Assembly: GCF_000184705.1 (NCBI RefSeq)
Contig: NC_014831.1
Location: 1,984,001 to 2,048,000 of the forward strand
From: Thermaerobacter marianensis DSM 12885
GTDB taxonomy: Bacteria; Bacillota; Sulfobacillia; Thermaerobacterales; Thermaerobacteraceae
Reading direction: 5' to 3'
DNA length: 64,000 nucleotides
The translations under genes were made by a program, and so were the position numbers. Below the pieces are notes generated by a model that did not search any database, was not told the DNA's origin, and saw only the letters and a list, made by a program, of their open reading frames with translations. Shown piece after piece: positions 44,917-53,616 of this stretch (position 1 is the first letter of the stretch; each line of letters starts with the position of its first letter).

Positions 44917-46074
44917 CTACGCCTCCGGCAAGGGCCGGGACAGCATGGCCACCAGCAGGCGCACGGCGTTCTCCAGGTCGCGGACGTCCGCCATCTCGCC
45001 CGGCGTGTGACCGTACCGGACCGGGATGGACAGGGTGCCCGCCGGGACGCCGGCCCGTGCCAGCTGCATGGCGCCCGCGTCGGTGCCGCCGAAGGGCAGG
45101 ACCTCCAGCTGGTACGGGATGCCCTCGGCCTCGGCGGCGCCCTCCATCCACCGCCGCACCAGCGGGTGGGCGATCTGGCTGTTGTCCTTCACCTTGATGG
45201 CCGGCCCCTTGCCGAGTTCCACCGCCACCCGGTGCTGGGGCTCGGGCGTGTCCCCCGCCAGGGTGATGTCCACGGCCACCGCCACGTCGGGCTCCACGCC
45301 GTAGGCCGCGGTGCGCGCGCCCCGCAGGCCCACCTCCTCCTGCACGGTGAACACGAAGAAGATCTCGTGGGGCGACGCCTCCAGCCGCGCCATGGCCTCC
45401 ATCACCACCGCGCAGCCCGACCGGTCGTCCAGGGCCTTGGCGATCAGCCGGTCGCCCGCACGTTCCAGGGGCCGGTGGAACACGGCCATGTCGCCAACCC
45501 GCACGCGCCGGCGCGCGTCATCGCCCGACGTGGCACCGATGTCCACGAACAGCTTGCCCATCTTCAGGTCGCGGGCATCGTCCAGCTTCTCGCTGCCCAC
45601 CACGCCGACCACGCCGCCGGCGAACTCCACCCGCTGGCCCAGGAGCACCATGGGATCCTGCCCACCCACGGGCTCCACGCGGATGAAGCCCTTGTCGTCG
45701 ATGTGGGTGGCGATGACGGCGATCTCGTCCATATGGGCAGCGATCATGATGCGCCGGCCGGCCCCGCGGCCCCCAGGCCCCTCGGCACCTCCTGCGGACC
45801 CGGCGGCTGCAGGGGTGCCGGGACCGGCCGCATCCGCCCCGGTCCCCCGCGGCGCGCGCCGGGCGATCAAGTTGCCCAGGGCGTCGACGCGCACTTCGTC
45901 CGCCCACGGTTCGATCCGGGCGCGGATGTACTCGCGCACCGCGTCTTCCCGGCCCGAGGGGCCGTAGGTCTGGGTCAGGTCGCGGAGGAAACCGATCAGA
46001 CGTGACTCGCCGCCGGCCTGTCCACCGGCCGGGACGCCGGGCTGCCCTCCGGCCTGCTCAGCTGGGGTCGCCAT
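44917..46074 (-). CDS. M42 family aminopeptidase, copy 1
   Basis: 385 residues. Metal-binding residues of M42 enzymes: MIAAHMDEIAVIA, AKALDDRSGCAV, the catalytic pair in FTVQEEVGLRGA, VAVDITLAGD, and the final His in RYGHTPGEM. These cytosolic enzymes form large tetrahedral TET particles that trim peptides. An Ala/Gly insert of about 37 residues (about 70-107) separates the first strand block from the AAHMDE motif. Overlaps copy 2 by 17 bases; AAGGAGGCG precedes its ATG 46074. Third gene of the three-gene M42 operon. Paralogue-specific substrate preference (Asp/Glu, Leu or Lys) cannot be read from sequence. Confidence 0.9.
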   Translation of the reverse strand: MATPAEQAGGQPGVPAGGQAGGESRLIGFLRDLTQTYGPSGREDAVREYIRARIEPWADEVRVDALGNLIARRAPRGTGADAAGPGTPAAAGSAGGAEGPGGRGAGRRIMIAAHMDEIAVIATHIDDKGFIRVEPVGGQDPMVLLGQRVEFAGGVVGVVGSEKLDDARDLKMGKLFVDIGATSGDDARRRVRVGDMAVFHRPLERAGDRLIAKALDDRSGCAVVMEAMARLEASPHEIFFVFTVQEEVGLRGARTAAYGVEPDVAVAVDITLAGDTPEPQHRVAVELGKGPAIKVKDNSQIAHPLVRRWMEGAAEAEGIPYQLEVLPFGGTDAGAMQLARAGVPAGTLSIPVRYGHTPGEMADVRDLENAVRLLVAMLSRPLPEA

Positions 46075-47092
46075 GGCGGGGCACGCCTCCTTCGTTCAAG
46101 TCCTCCAGAAAGCCGCGCACCAGCTGCTGCGCATTTTCAAAGTCCTGCCGGCTCATCACGGCGCAGGGCGAGTGGATGTAGCGGCAAGGCACCGACACCA
46201 CCGCCGACGGCACCCCCGCCCGCACCTGGTGGATGCGCCCGGCGTCGGTGCCGCCGAAGGTGGTGCGCTTCCACTGGTACGGGATGCCGCGCCGTTCGGC
46301 CGCCGCCACCAACCGGTCCGTGAGCCAGCGCGGCGGGATCACCGTGCGGTCCATGGCGGTGATGGCGGGGCCGTGGCCCAGGCGGGTGGACTGGCCGTGT
46401 TCGTCCGCGCCGGGGATGTCGGCGCAGGTGGTGCCCTCCAGCACCAGCGCCACGTCGGGGTGGATGGCGTAGGCCGCCGTGGCGGCGCCCCGCAGCCCGA
46501 CCTCCTCCTGCACCGTGAAGGCGCCGTAGAGGGGGAAGTCGTAGTCGCCCCGGAGCAGCTCGATCAGCAGGGCGCAGCCCACCCGGTCGTCGAAGGCCTT
46601 GCCCTTCCAGCAGCCCTGGCCGAACTCGCCGAAGGCCGTATCGAAGGTGGCGTAGTGCCCGGGGCGCACCAGCTTCTCCGCCGCCTCGCGGGAGGTGGCG
46701 CCGATGTCGATGTAGAGCTCGTCCGAGGGGGTCACACTGCTCGCCCTGCGGTCCAGGTGGATCGGCTTGCTGCCGATGACCCCCGGGACCCCGTCGGGCC
46801 CCACCCGCACCCGTTTGCCAGGCAGCAGGCGGTCGTCCAGGCCGCCCACCTTGGCGAAGCGCAGAAGGCCGTTCTTCTCCACCCGGGTGATCATCAGGCC
46901 GACCTCGTCCATGTGGGCGGCGACCATGACCCGCGGGCCGGACTTGTTCTTCCCCTTGACGACCAGCAGGTTCCCCATGCTGTCGATGCGGTACGCGTCG
47001 ATGGAGGGCAGGACCGCCTCGAGGATCAGCTCGCGGACCGCCGCCTCGTCACCGGAGACGCCCCGGGCCTCACTGAGCCGCGCCAGCAGCAC
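46058..47092 (-). CDS. M42 family aminopeptidase, copy 2
   Basis: 344 residues, the usual length. VMVAAHMDEVGLMI, AFDDRVGCALL, FTVQEEVGLRGAATAAY, LEGTTCADIPGAD and YIHSPCAVM supply the metal and catalytic residues. It has no Ala/Gly insert. The Thr-Thr-Cys-Ala-Asp segment differs from copies 1 and 3, suggesting a different pocket. GTG 47092 has GGAGGTGAGGCCC. Its start overlaps the stop of copy 3 by 23 bases. Confidence 0.9.
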   Translation of the reverse strand: MLLARLSEARGVSGDEAAVRELILEAVLPSIDAYRIDSMGNLLVVKGKNKSGPRVMVAAHMDEVGLMITRVEKNGLLRFAKVGGLDDRLLPGKRVRVGPDGVPGVIGSKPIHLDRRASSVTPSDELYIDIGATSREAAEKLVRPGHYATFDTAFGEFGQGCWKGKAFDDRVGCALLIELLRGDYDFPLYGAFTVQEEVGLRGAATAAYAIHPDVALVLEGTTCADIPGADEHGQSTRLGHGPAITAMDRTVIPPRWLTDRLVAAAERRGIPYQWKRTTFGGTDAGRIHQVRAGVPSAVVSVPCRYIHSPCAVMSRQDFENAQQLVRGFLEDLNEGGVPRHGDPS

Positions 47093-48185
47093 CGGGCCTC
47101 ACCTCCTGCCAGCCCGGCCCCACCAGCCGGGTCACCGCCTCGGCGTCGAGCCGCGCCGCCATGGCCGCCAGCAGGCGGGCTGCCTCGCGGACGTCGTCCA
47201 GGTCGACCACCTCGGCGGGGCTATGCATGTGGCGCAGGGGCACGGAGACCAGGCCGGTGGGGATCCCCTCCCGGGCGATCTGGATGGCCCACGCATCGGT
47301 GCCCGAGGCGCCAGGGATGGGCTCGGGCTGGGTGGCGATGCCCTCGGCCCGGGCGGCCTCCCGCAGGGCCTCCAGCACCCGCGGGTGCACGTTGGCTCCC
47401 TGGGCCACGGCCGCCCCCTTGCCGACCTCGACGGTCTTGCCGTCGGGGATGCCGGGCTGGTCGCCGAAGGTCACGTCCACCGCAATGGCCAGGGTCGGGT
47501 GAAGGCCGTAGGCGCTGGTGGTGGCGCCCCGGAGACCCACCTCCTCCTGGACCGTGGCCACGGCGTAGACGTCCACGGCGTGCCGGCGCCGGGCCAGTTC
47601 CTCCAGCGCCAGGGTGAGGACGGTGACACCCACCCGGTTGTCCAGGCTCTTGCCCGTCATGCGCTGGCCCTGGAGGCGGGCCGGGGACTGGCGCACGGTG
47701 ATGGGGTCGCCCACCCGCACCCGGCGCCGGACCTCCTCGGGCGGCAACCCCACGTCGACGAACAGGTCCCGCAGGCGGGGCACCTGCCGCGCCTCTTCGG
47801 CGCTGGTCAGGTGGGGCGGCTTGGTGCCCACCACGCCGGCCAGGGGCCCGCCGGCGGTGTGGACCGTCACCTCCTGCGCCAGCAGGTTGCGGGGGTCGGC
47901 GCCGCCGGCGGCGTCGACCCGCAGGAAACCCTCGTCTTCGATGGCGGCCACCAGCAGGGCGATCTCGTCCATGTGGGCCGCCCACATCACGCTGGCCCGC
48001 CCGCCCTCCGGCAGGGGCAGCCCCTCGCCCCGGACGACGGCGATCACGTTGCCCAGGGCGTCCCGCCGCACCTCCGTGGCCAGCGGGCGCCAGAGTTCCT
48101 CCACCGCCGCCGCCACCGGGGCTTCGTGGCCCGGGGGCCCGGCGATGCCGGCCAGGCGTGCCAGAACCTCGGCCGCATCCAACAA
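47070..48185 (-). CDS. M42 family aminopeptidase, copy 3
   Basis: 371 residues from TTG 48185, five bases after GGAGG; the frame is open far upstream but reads as noise. VMWAAHMDEIALLV, SLDNRVGVTVL, TVQEEVGLRGATTSAYG, VDVTFGDQPG and RHMHSPAEVV carry the family residues (Asp-Asn in place of Asp-Asp in the second motif). First gene of the operon. The TTG start of the first gene may keep expression of the set modest. Confidence 0.88.
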   Translation of the reverse strand: MLDAAEVLARLAGIAGPPGHEAPVAAAVEELWRPLATEVRRDALGNVIAVVRGEGLPLPEGGRASVMWAAHMDEIALLVAAIEDEGFLRVDAAGGADPRNLLAQEVTVHTAGGPLAGVVGTKPPHLTSAEEARQVPRLRDLFVDVGLPPEEVRRRVRVGDPITVRQSPARLQGQRMTGKSLDNRVGVTVLTLALEELARRRHAVDVYAVATVQEEVGLRGATTSAYGLHPTLAIAVDVTFGDQPGIPDGKTVEVGKGAAVAQGANVHPRVLEALREAARAEGIATQPEPIPGASGTDAWAIQIAREGIPTGLVSVPLRHMHSPAEVVDLDDVREAARLLAAMAARLDAEAVTRLVGPGWQEVRPGAAGAAQ

Positions 48186-48246
48186 GCAACCCTCCTCCCG
48201 CCCGCCGCTTCGGGGGACCGCACGGCGCAGGGCCGGTCGCCGGGCC

Positions 48247-48259
48247 GGACGAACCGGCC
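48247..48259 (+). repeat. Dispersed motif GGACGAACCGGCC, upstream of M42 operon
   Basis: Exact 13-base copy in the leader of the M42 operon, surrounded by further GCCGG-rich dyads. Confidence 0.75.
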
Positions 48260-48390
48260 CCCGGCCGGTAGCCGGCCGGGCACCGGGCCGGCTCACCGGG
48301 GCAAACCGGCCCACCCCGCAACGGCGCCCGGAACGGGCCGCCGGTGCGGCATGCACCGCACCGGCGGCCCGTCCATGCTTCCAAAGCCCG

Positions 48391-48432
48391 ATGATACCAC
48401 TTTTGGCAGCGAAGTTTGCCCGTTTCGGCAAA
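48391..48432 (-). promoter_or_regulatory. M42 operon promoter and dyad candidate
   Basis: Minus strand: TATCAT at about 48396 is a -10 candidate. Just upstream lies the perfect dyad TTTGCC-CGTTTC-GGCAAA (48415-48432, read on plus), with a further TGCCAAA half-site. A repressor binding TTTGCC/GGCAAA half-sites is plausible. Confidence 0.4.
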
Positions 48433-48511
48433 AAGAGGTTGTGGTGTCGCGATGGCCGGTCCCCCGCTCGGCGGTGTCCCGCGGCTCCGGATCTCGTACG
48501 CTCGCCAGGGG

Positions 48512-49057
48512 TCATTCGCCGGCGAAGGTCGCGGTGGCCATGTCAAACTTGAACTCCTGGCCGGACGCCGCCTTCAACGTCAGCACCCGGTCCTTCTCCG
48601 CCACAATCCGCAAGCTCCCCGGTTGCCCCGGTGCCTCGATGGTTCGTCCCCAGAGCATCCCCCAATCTTGGTCGCGCCAGTGGACGATGACGATCCCCTT
48701 CTCCGGGCGGTCGCGGTACGTTCCCGCATAGACCACCATGGGCCCGTCGCCGACGGGCCCCTGCCAGCGGTTCTGGATGATCACGGTGCTGTCGGGGTAT
48801 TCCCCGTCGTTGATGATGCCCACGGGATGCTGCGGACTCGCCGGCCGGACCGCACCCCCTTGTGCGGCCTTGGCTTTGTCGGCCGGCACGGTGGCGCGGC
48901 GCTGCTGCTCCTCCCGCCTCAGCTGGTCCCGCTTCTCGCCCGGAGGAAGGAACCACCATTCGGGAAGGCGCACGCACCCCGCCAGCATCGCCGCCAGCAC
49001 CAGGAACACGGCAGCCCAGACGCCGGTGTACCCCCATCGCCTTCGTGCGACCGGCAC
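48512..49057 (-). CDS. Lipoprotein of unknown function
   Basis: 181 residues. A basic N-terminus and hydrophobic core lead to the lipobox AAMLAGC at about residues 20-26. The mature part has a Lys/Arg/Glu-rich helix, then a beta-rich domain with STVIIQNRWQGPVGDGPMVV and GIVIVHWRDQDWG. I do not recognise the family. AGGAGGACGGGGG precedes GTG 49057. It lies between the M42 operon promoter and a kinase-like gene, all on the minus strand. Confidence 0.65.
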   Translation of the reverse strand: MPVARRRWGYTGVWAAVFLVLAAMLAGCVRLPEWWFLPPGEKRDQLRREEQQRRATVPADKAKAAQGGAVRPASPQHPVGIINDGEYPDSTVIIQNRWQGPVGDGPMVVYAGTYRDRPEKGIVIVHWRDQDWGMLWGRTIEAPGQPGSLRIVAEKDRVLTLKAASGQEFKFDMATATFAGE

Positions 49058-49374
49058 CCCCCGTCCTCCTTTCTTCCGGAGGTGGCTTGCGTGCCTCGAA
49101 CCGGATGTCTCGGCACCCGTTCCGCCGTGCCGCAAGACACGGATGCGTCGCTACGAGCGCCATCGTTCAAGCGCCTCCGGGTTGCACCCTCCTTCGGATC
49201 CGGCGGAGCCCGGCGAAGGGGCGCATGGCCGAGCCGAACAGACCGCTGTGGACCCTGGTGGTCCGACCACCTCACCCACCGCACGAAGACCGGTCGGCGA
49301 CCGGTCGCCCGCCCCGGCAGAGCGTTGCAGGGCATCGGGTTCGTACGGCGACGGGGAGGCACGAGAAGGTTCCC
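49058..49374. other. Intergenic region, duplicated GACCGGTC palindrome
   Basis: 317 bases with no credible gene. The 8-base palindrome GACCGGTC occurs twice (49288-49295 and 49299-49306) separated by GGC. Confidence 0.4.
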
Positions 49375-50988
49375 TCAAGGCCGCAAGACGCGGGGCCGAA
49401 ATCCGTGGGACGGCGGGACCTTGGGGTCGCGGGCCGGTGTGGGCCACCGATCCGCGCCGGTCACGGGCGGGATGGGCCGAACCCGTACCGTCGCGCCGCC
49501 GGCCGTCGCCCGTCCGCCGTGCACCACCCGCCGCCTCAGCCATAACCGCCATATCACCCGCAACGCCGCCTGCACCCACTGGACCCGCCCCGTGACAGGG
49601 ACGAGGCCCGTTGGACGCCTCCCATCCCCTCGGGTCCCGGGCCCATCACCTGCGACCCGCCGGGCCTGCCGTGCAGGCCCCTCGCCCGCCGCCTCGACGC
49701 CGGTACGGGACACCGGACGAACCGGCCGGATCCGTGGACTGCGGGCCCCCGCAGGACGGGGTCGCAGACCGGCGGCCGTGAGGAGCAACCCGGCGACCCG
49801 GGTCCCCTTCCCGGGGACGGAAGCCCTGGCGTCCCGCCGCCGGGTCAGCACCACCCTCCCCGCGGGCCGGAGGATGGCGAACGGGCCGTGGGCGGCGGGA
49901 AACTCGACGACCCACGGCAAGCCGCCACCGCCCCGCCGGCGCGCCCCGTGCAAGGCCAGCAGCTGCTCGGCCAGCGCCAGCGGCAGCGGCGAGGCCACGC
50001 CGCGGCGCCACCGGTTGCCCGCAGGCCCGCCGTCGCCACCGCCGGCACCTCGGGCGGGGTCGCGGCCGCCGTGCCCGGAGATCGCGCCGGCCAGGCACAG
50101 CGTCACAGCTGCCCCGTCGCCGTCCACCTGCACCGTCAGGCGGCCCCCCGGCCGGCAGCGCTCCAGAGCCGCGGCCACCAGGCTCGTGCACAGAAGCTCG
50201 AGCAGCGCCCGATCGCCCCGCACGACCATGGCCGGCCCGGGCCGCCCGGCAAAGCCCAACTCCACCTGCCGGGCCCGGGCCACCACCGCCAGCCGGCGGG
50301 CAACCCGCTCGGCCACCGCGGCCAGGTCGACCCGCTCCCGCTCCGGACGAACCCGGCCTGCCTGGAGGCGCAGCCAGCAGGCCATTTGCAGGGCGGTGAC
50401 GCGCAGCATCTCCGCCTCCGCTTCCAGGTGGACCAGGACCTGCCCCTGGCGGCGCTCCGCATCCCCCAGGGAGACGGCCGCCGGCGGGATGGAATCCCGG
50501 TCGCCCTCCCGTGGCAGCGTGCAAGCCCGGTCCTCGCCCCGCGGCCGGGCATCCCCCCGATCGTCCCCCGCCGGGGCGAGGCCCGGCCCCGCCCCGTTCC
50601 CCGGCCGCCGGAACATCCCCGCCGCCAGGGTGACCGCCGTCGCCCGGGATCGGAATTCGTCGAGGACCGCCTCCAGCATCCACTGCCGGTGTTCTTCCTG
50701 GCGAAGCCGCGACCGCCACTGGCGGTCGAGCCACCAGGCACCGGCTGCCGCCGGCGGCAGCCCGGCCGCCGCCAGGAGCCAGCCGCTGGCCCCGGCCTGC
50801 CGGGCCAGTTCGACCGCCAGCCCCGTCACCGCGGCCACCGCCATGACCCCCAGGGCTTGGCGGCCGCGCCCCGGCATCCCCCGAAGCCGGAGGCGGCCTC
50901 CAACCCGGCGGATCCGGCCGAGGCCCCATGCGATCCGGAGTCGGGCCCCGGACGGGTCCGGAGGCCCGTGGTCCCTCGTACGCACCAT
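49375..50988 (-). CDS. Degenerate histidine-kinase-like membrane protein
   Basis: 537 residues. An Arg-rich start, two membrane helices (about residues 40-85), a helical region containing EEHRQWMLEAVLDEFR, and then an HATPase-like region: ALLELLCTSLVAAALERCRP resembles an N-box in which the key Asn residues are replaced, followed by GGRLTVQVDGDGAAVTLCL. No phospho-accepting H-box of the usual form is evident. The last 150 residues are Arg/Pro/Gly-rich and may be junk from a lost stop or a frameshift; an exact dispersed-motif copy lies there (49715-49727). GGAGGGTCCACG precedes ATG 50988. Possibly an orphan or decayed kinase; low certainty about function. Confidence 0.5.
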   Translation of the reverse strand: MVRTRDHGPPDPSGARLRIAWGLGRIRRVGGRLRLRGMPGRGRQALGVMAVAAVTGLAVELARQAGASGWLLAAAGLPPAAAGAWWLDRQWRSRLRQEEHRQWMLEAVLDEFRSRATAVTLAAGMFRRPGNGAGPGLAPAGDDRGDARPRGEDRACTLPREGDRDSIPPAAVSLGDAERRQGQVLVHLEAEAEMLRVTALQMACWLRLQAGRVRPERERVDLAAVAERVARRLAVVARARQVELGFAGRPGPAMVVRGDRALLELLCTSLVAAALERCRPGGRLTVQVDGDGAAVTLCLAGAISGHGGRDPARGAGGGDGGPAGNRWRRGVASPLPLALAEQLLALHGARRRGGGGLPWVVEFPAAHGPFAILRPAGRVVLTRRRDARASVPGKGTRVAGLLLTAAGLRPRPAGARSPRIRPVRPVSRTGVEAAGEGPARQARRVAGDGPGTRGDGRRPTGLVPVTGRVQWVQAALRVIWRLWLRRRVVHGGRATAGGATVRVRPIPPVTGADRWPTPARDPKVPPSHGFRPRVLRP

Positions 50989-51269
50989 CGTGGACCCTCC
51001 CACAACCCCCGTGACGCCCCAGCCCGGGCCCGTTCCGGCAGCCTCCGGAAGCGGAGCCGAACCGGGCTGGGACGTTCAAAGTTCGGTAAGGCTCGTCCAA
51101 ATCCTGGCACGAAATTCCGCGAAAACCTACGAAATGAACCGGATTCTTGCGACAAGATTCGACGAATCGTAAGCAGGAAGCCCCGCGCCGGCGGGCGAAG
51201 CCAGGGGCGGCGGATGGCCGGTTCGCTCCGGAACGGCCAACCGGCCGGATGGCACCAGGGGGTGAAGGG

Positions 51270-52298
51270 ATGCAGTCCGGCGGCCCGCGCCACGATGGGG
51301 TGCAGCCCGGCAGCCTGCGCGGCGACGGACCGCGGCGCGGCGACCTGCGCGGCGACGGACCGCGACGAGGCGACCTGCGCCGCGAAAGTCCCCGCCAGCG
51401 AGATGCCCGGCAGGCGGGGGTGGCTTACCAGGTGCTCAAGGTCCTGAACAACAACGCCGTCCTGGCCCGGGACGGTACGGGGCGAGCCGTGGTCCTGCAG
51501 GGCCGCGGGCTGGGGTTTCACGCCCGCCGCCGGACCTGCATCCCCGCGGACGACCCGGCCATCGAGGCGGCCTACGTGGCGGGGGCGCCGGGCATCCCGG
51601 TGCCGCCCTGGCTGCCCGGGATCGTCGCGGACCTGGTGGAGCGGGCGGGGGCCACCCTGGGTGAGGCCATCGACCCCCACATCGTGCCCGCCCTGCTGGA
51701 CCACCTGGCCTTCGCCCTGCACCGGGTGCGGCAGGGCCTCCCCCTCGAAAATCCGTTCCTGGCGGAGATCGAGGTCCTCTTTCCGGAGGAACTGCGGCTG
51801 GCGCGCCAGCTCCTGGCGGAGGTGGCGGCGGCCGGCGGGCGGGTTCTACCCCCCGACGAGGCCGGGTTCGTGGCCCTGCACCTGCGAGCGGCCCGGGCCG
51901 GGGTACCCGTCAAGGAGCCTGCCCGCCACACGGCCCTGGTCCACGATCTGGTGGAGTGGGTACGCCGGCGCCTGGGCGTGGCGCTGCGACCCGGCGGCCT
52001 GGACCACGCGCGGCTGGTCGCCCACCTGCGCTACCTGCTGGACGCCGTGGCCCGGGGCGGGAGGACACCCAACCCCCTGCTCCCCCGCATCCAGGAGGAG
52101 TTTCCCGACGCCATGGCGCTGGCCCGCCAGCTGGGGGACGAGATCGCCCGGCGGCTGGGGAAGCCCGTCATGGAGGACGACCTGGGCTATGTGGCGCTGC
52201 ACCTGGCCAAGCTGATGATGGACGCAGGGGGCCCCGCGGACGCGAGCCCTGCCGGCGCCCCCGAGGAGCCGTTGCGGGGATCCCCTACGAGCCCGTAA
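51270..52298 (+). CDS. glcT: BglG/GlcT-family transcriptional antiterminator
   Basis: 342 residues. The RNA-binding CAT domain begins at YQVLKVLNNNAVLARDG (start of family proteins), followed by two PRD domains with conserved His: EAIDPHIVPALLDHLAFALH and GFVALHLRAARA in PRD1, LVAHLRYLLD and DLGYVALHLAK in PRD2. PTS-dependent phosphorylation of these His controls activity. Upstream of the CAT domain lie about 50 extra residues with a tandem LRGDGPRRGD repeat (30-base DNA repeat, about 51313-51375); a start at GTG 51420 would remove them. GGGGGTGAAGGG precedes ATG 51270. Its target RNA element lies directly downstream. Confidence 0.88.
   Translation: MQSGGPRHDGVQPGSLRGDGPRRGDLRGDGPRRGDLRRESPRQRDARQAGVAYQVLKVLNNNAVLARDGTGRAVVLQGRGLGFHARRRTCIPADDPAIEAAYVAGAPGIPVPPWLPGIVADLVERAGATLGEAIDPHIVPALLDHLAFALHRVRQGLPLENPFLAEIEVLFPEELRLARQLLAEVAAAGGRVLPPDEAGFVALHLRAARAGVPVKEPARHTALVHDLVEWVRRRLGVALRPGGLDHARLVAHLRYLLDAVARGGRTPNPLLPRIQEEFPDAMALARQLGDEIARRLGKPVMEDDLGYVALHLAKLMMDAGGPADASPAGAPEEPLRGSPTSP
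51313..51390. repeat. 30-base tandem repeat in the antiterminator N-terminus
   Basis: Two full copies plus a partial copy of a unit starting CTGCGCGGCGACGGACCGCG. It encodes repeated Arg-Gly-Asp-Gly-Pro-Arg-Arg-Gly-Asp-Leu, so if translated gives a basic, flexible tail ahead of the RNA-binding domain. Confidence 0.6.
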
Positions 52299-52366
52299 CG
52301 CGGCTAGAGGGATTTCAGCCCCGGCATCGAATATCGTTCTCGCTCGTTCCACCCAACCGAACCGGT

Positions 52367-52391
52367 GTGTCACGGGTTCGACCCGGCATGA
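52367..52391 (+). promoter_or_regulatory. Ribonucleic antiterminator (RAT) site, GlcT-like
   Basis: GTGTCACGGGTTCGACCCGG with the following CATGA forms a short stem with a TTCGA loop. As I recall the ptsG RAT of Bacillus, it reads GTGTTACTGATTCGATCAGG then CATGA: same length, same loop and same flanks. The 3' end overlaps the left arm of the terminator, so antiterminator binding would block termination. Confidence 0.8.
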
Positions 52392-52437
52392 ACCGGAGGC
52401 GTGCGCAGCCGGAAGGCTGTGCATCCTCCGGTTTTTT
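52391..52437 (+). terminator. PTS operon attenuator
   Basis: AACCGGAGG (52391-52399) pairs with CCTCCGGTT (52425-52433), with an inner helix GCGCAGCC-GGAA-GGCTGTGC, followed by TTTTTT. It precedes the EIIC start by 46 bases and is the conditional terminator controlled by the RAT. Confidence 0.88.
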
Positions 52438-52482
52438 GCTGGCAAGGTGAACATATTCAGATTCAGAGGAGGGGTGCCGGTG

Positions 52483-53616
52483 ATGAACGTCATGGGGGGG
52501 TTGCAGCGGATCGGCCGGGCCTTGATGGCCCCGGTGGCGGTGCTGCCCGCGGCGGGCATCCTGCTGCGCCTCGGCCAGCCGGACCTGCTCAACATCCCGG
52601 TGATGGCCCAGGCGGGGGACGCGATCTTCTCCAACCTCCCGCTGCTCTTTGCCATCGGCGTCGGCATCGGCCTCGCCAACCAGGCGGGCGTGGCCGGTCT
52701 GGCGGCACTGGTGGGCTACGTGGTCTTCCAGAAGACCCTGACCACGATCAACCAGGATCTCAACATGGGCGTGCTGGCAGGCATCCTCACGGGCGCTCTG
52801 GCGGCCGCCATGTACAACCGCTACCACGGCATCCGGCTGCCCGAGTGGCTGGGCTTCTTCGGCGGGCGCCGGTTCGTCCCGCTGGTCACGGCCTTCTGGG
52901 CGCTGGTGCTGGGCGTGGTGTTCGGCTTCGTCTGGGGCCCGGTGCAGGGGCTGATCGACGCCCTGGGCAACTGGATCGTGGGCGCGGGCGCCGTGGGCGT
53001 GTTCGTCTTCGGGGTGCTGAACCGGCTGCTCCTGCCCTTCGGCCTGCACCACATCATCAACAGCCTGGTGTGGTTCGTCTTCGGCGACTACACGAATCCC
53101 ACGACCGGCGAGGTGGTCCACGGCGATCTGCACCGGTTCTTCGCCGGCGACAAGACGGCGGGCATCTTCATGGCCGGCTGGTATCCGATCATGATGTTCG
53201 GCCTGGTCGGCGTGGCCCTGGCCATGATCCACGAGGCGAAGCCGGAGAACCGGGCGTCGGCCCGCGGCATCCTGCTCTCGGCGGCCCTGACGTCCTTTGT
53301 CACGGGCATCACCGAGCCCCTGGAATTCGCCTTCATGTTCCTGACGCCGGTGCTGTACGTGACCCACGCCCTGCTGTCCGGCATCTCCATGGCCCTGGTC
53401 TACGAGCTGGGCATCCGCCACGGCTTCACCTTCTCGGCCGGCCTGATCGACTTCGTGCTCAACTGGGGCATCGCCACCAGGCCGGCGCTGCTCATCCCCA
53501 TTGGCCTGGTGTTCATGGCGGTCTATTACGTCCTGTTCCGGTTCCTGATCCGGCGGCTGGATCTGCCCACACCGGGCCGCGAGCCGGCGGAAGCGCAGGC
53601 AAACCCAGGGGCGTGA
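52483..53616 (+). CDS. PTS glucose/GlcNAc-family EIIC permease
   Basis: 377 residues with about eight to ten membrane helices. Family segments: GRALMAPVAVLPAAGILLRLG at the start, LLPFGLHHIINSLVWF, and the substrate loop GITEPLEFAFMFLTPVLY with the conserved Gly-Ile-Thr-Glu-Pro. EIIB and EIIA are separate genes here. The permease resembles NagE-type EIIC; the GlcT-like RAT points to glucose. Substrate left open. AGAGGAGG lies 10 bases before ATG 52483. An exact 12-mer of the dispersed motif (52868-52879) falls in its coding sequence, read as Arg-Arg-Phe-Val-Pro. Confidence 0.88.
   Translation: MNVMGGLQRIGRALMAPVAVLPAAGILLRLGQPDLLNIPVMAQAGDAIFSNLPLLFAIGVGIGLANQAGVAGLAALVGYVVFQKTLTTINQDLNMGVLAGILTGALAAAMYNRYHGIRLPEWLGFFGGRRFVPLVTAFWALVLGVVFGFVWGPVQGLIDALGNWIVGAGAVGVFVFGVLNRLLLPFGLHHIINSLVWFVFGDYTNPTTGEVVHGDLHRFFAGDKTAGIFMAGWYPIMMFGLVGVALAMIHEAKPENRASARGILLSAALTSFVTGITEPLEFAFMFLTPVLYVTHALLSGISMALVYELGIRHGFTFSAGLIDFVLNWGIATRPALLIPIGLVFMAVYYVLFRFLIRRLDLPTPGREPAEAQANPGA

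Noticed and set aside
52367-52391. tRNA-like GGTTCGACC sequence
   Set aside because: It resembles a T-loop, but no acceptor, anticodon or D-arm can be drawn; the sequence is the loop of the RAT element.
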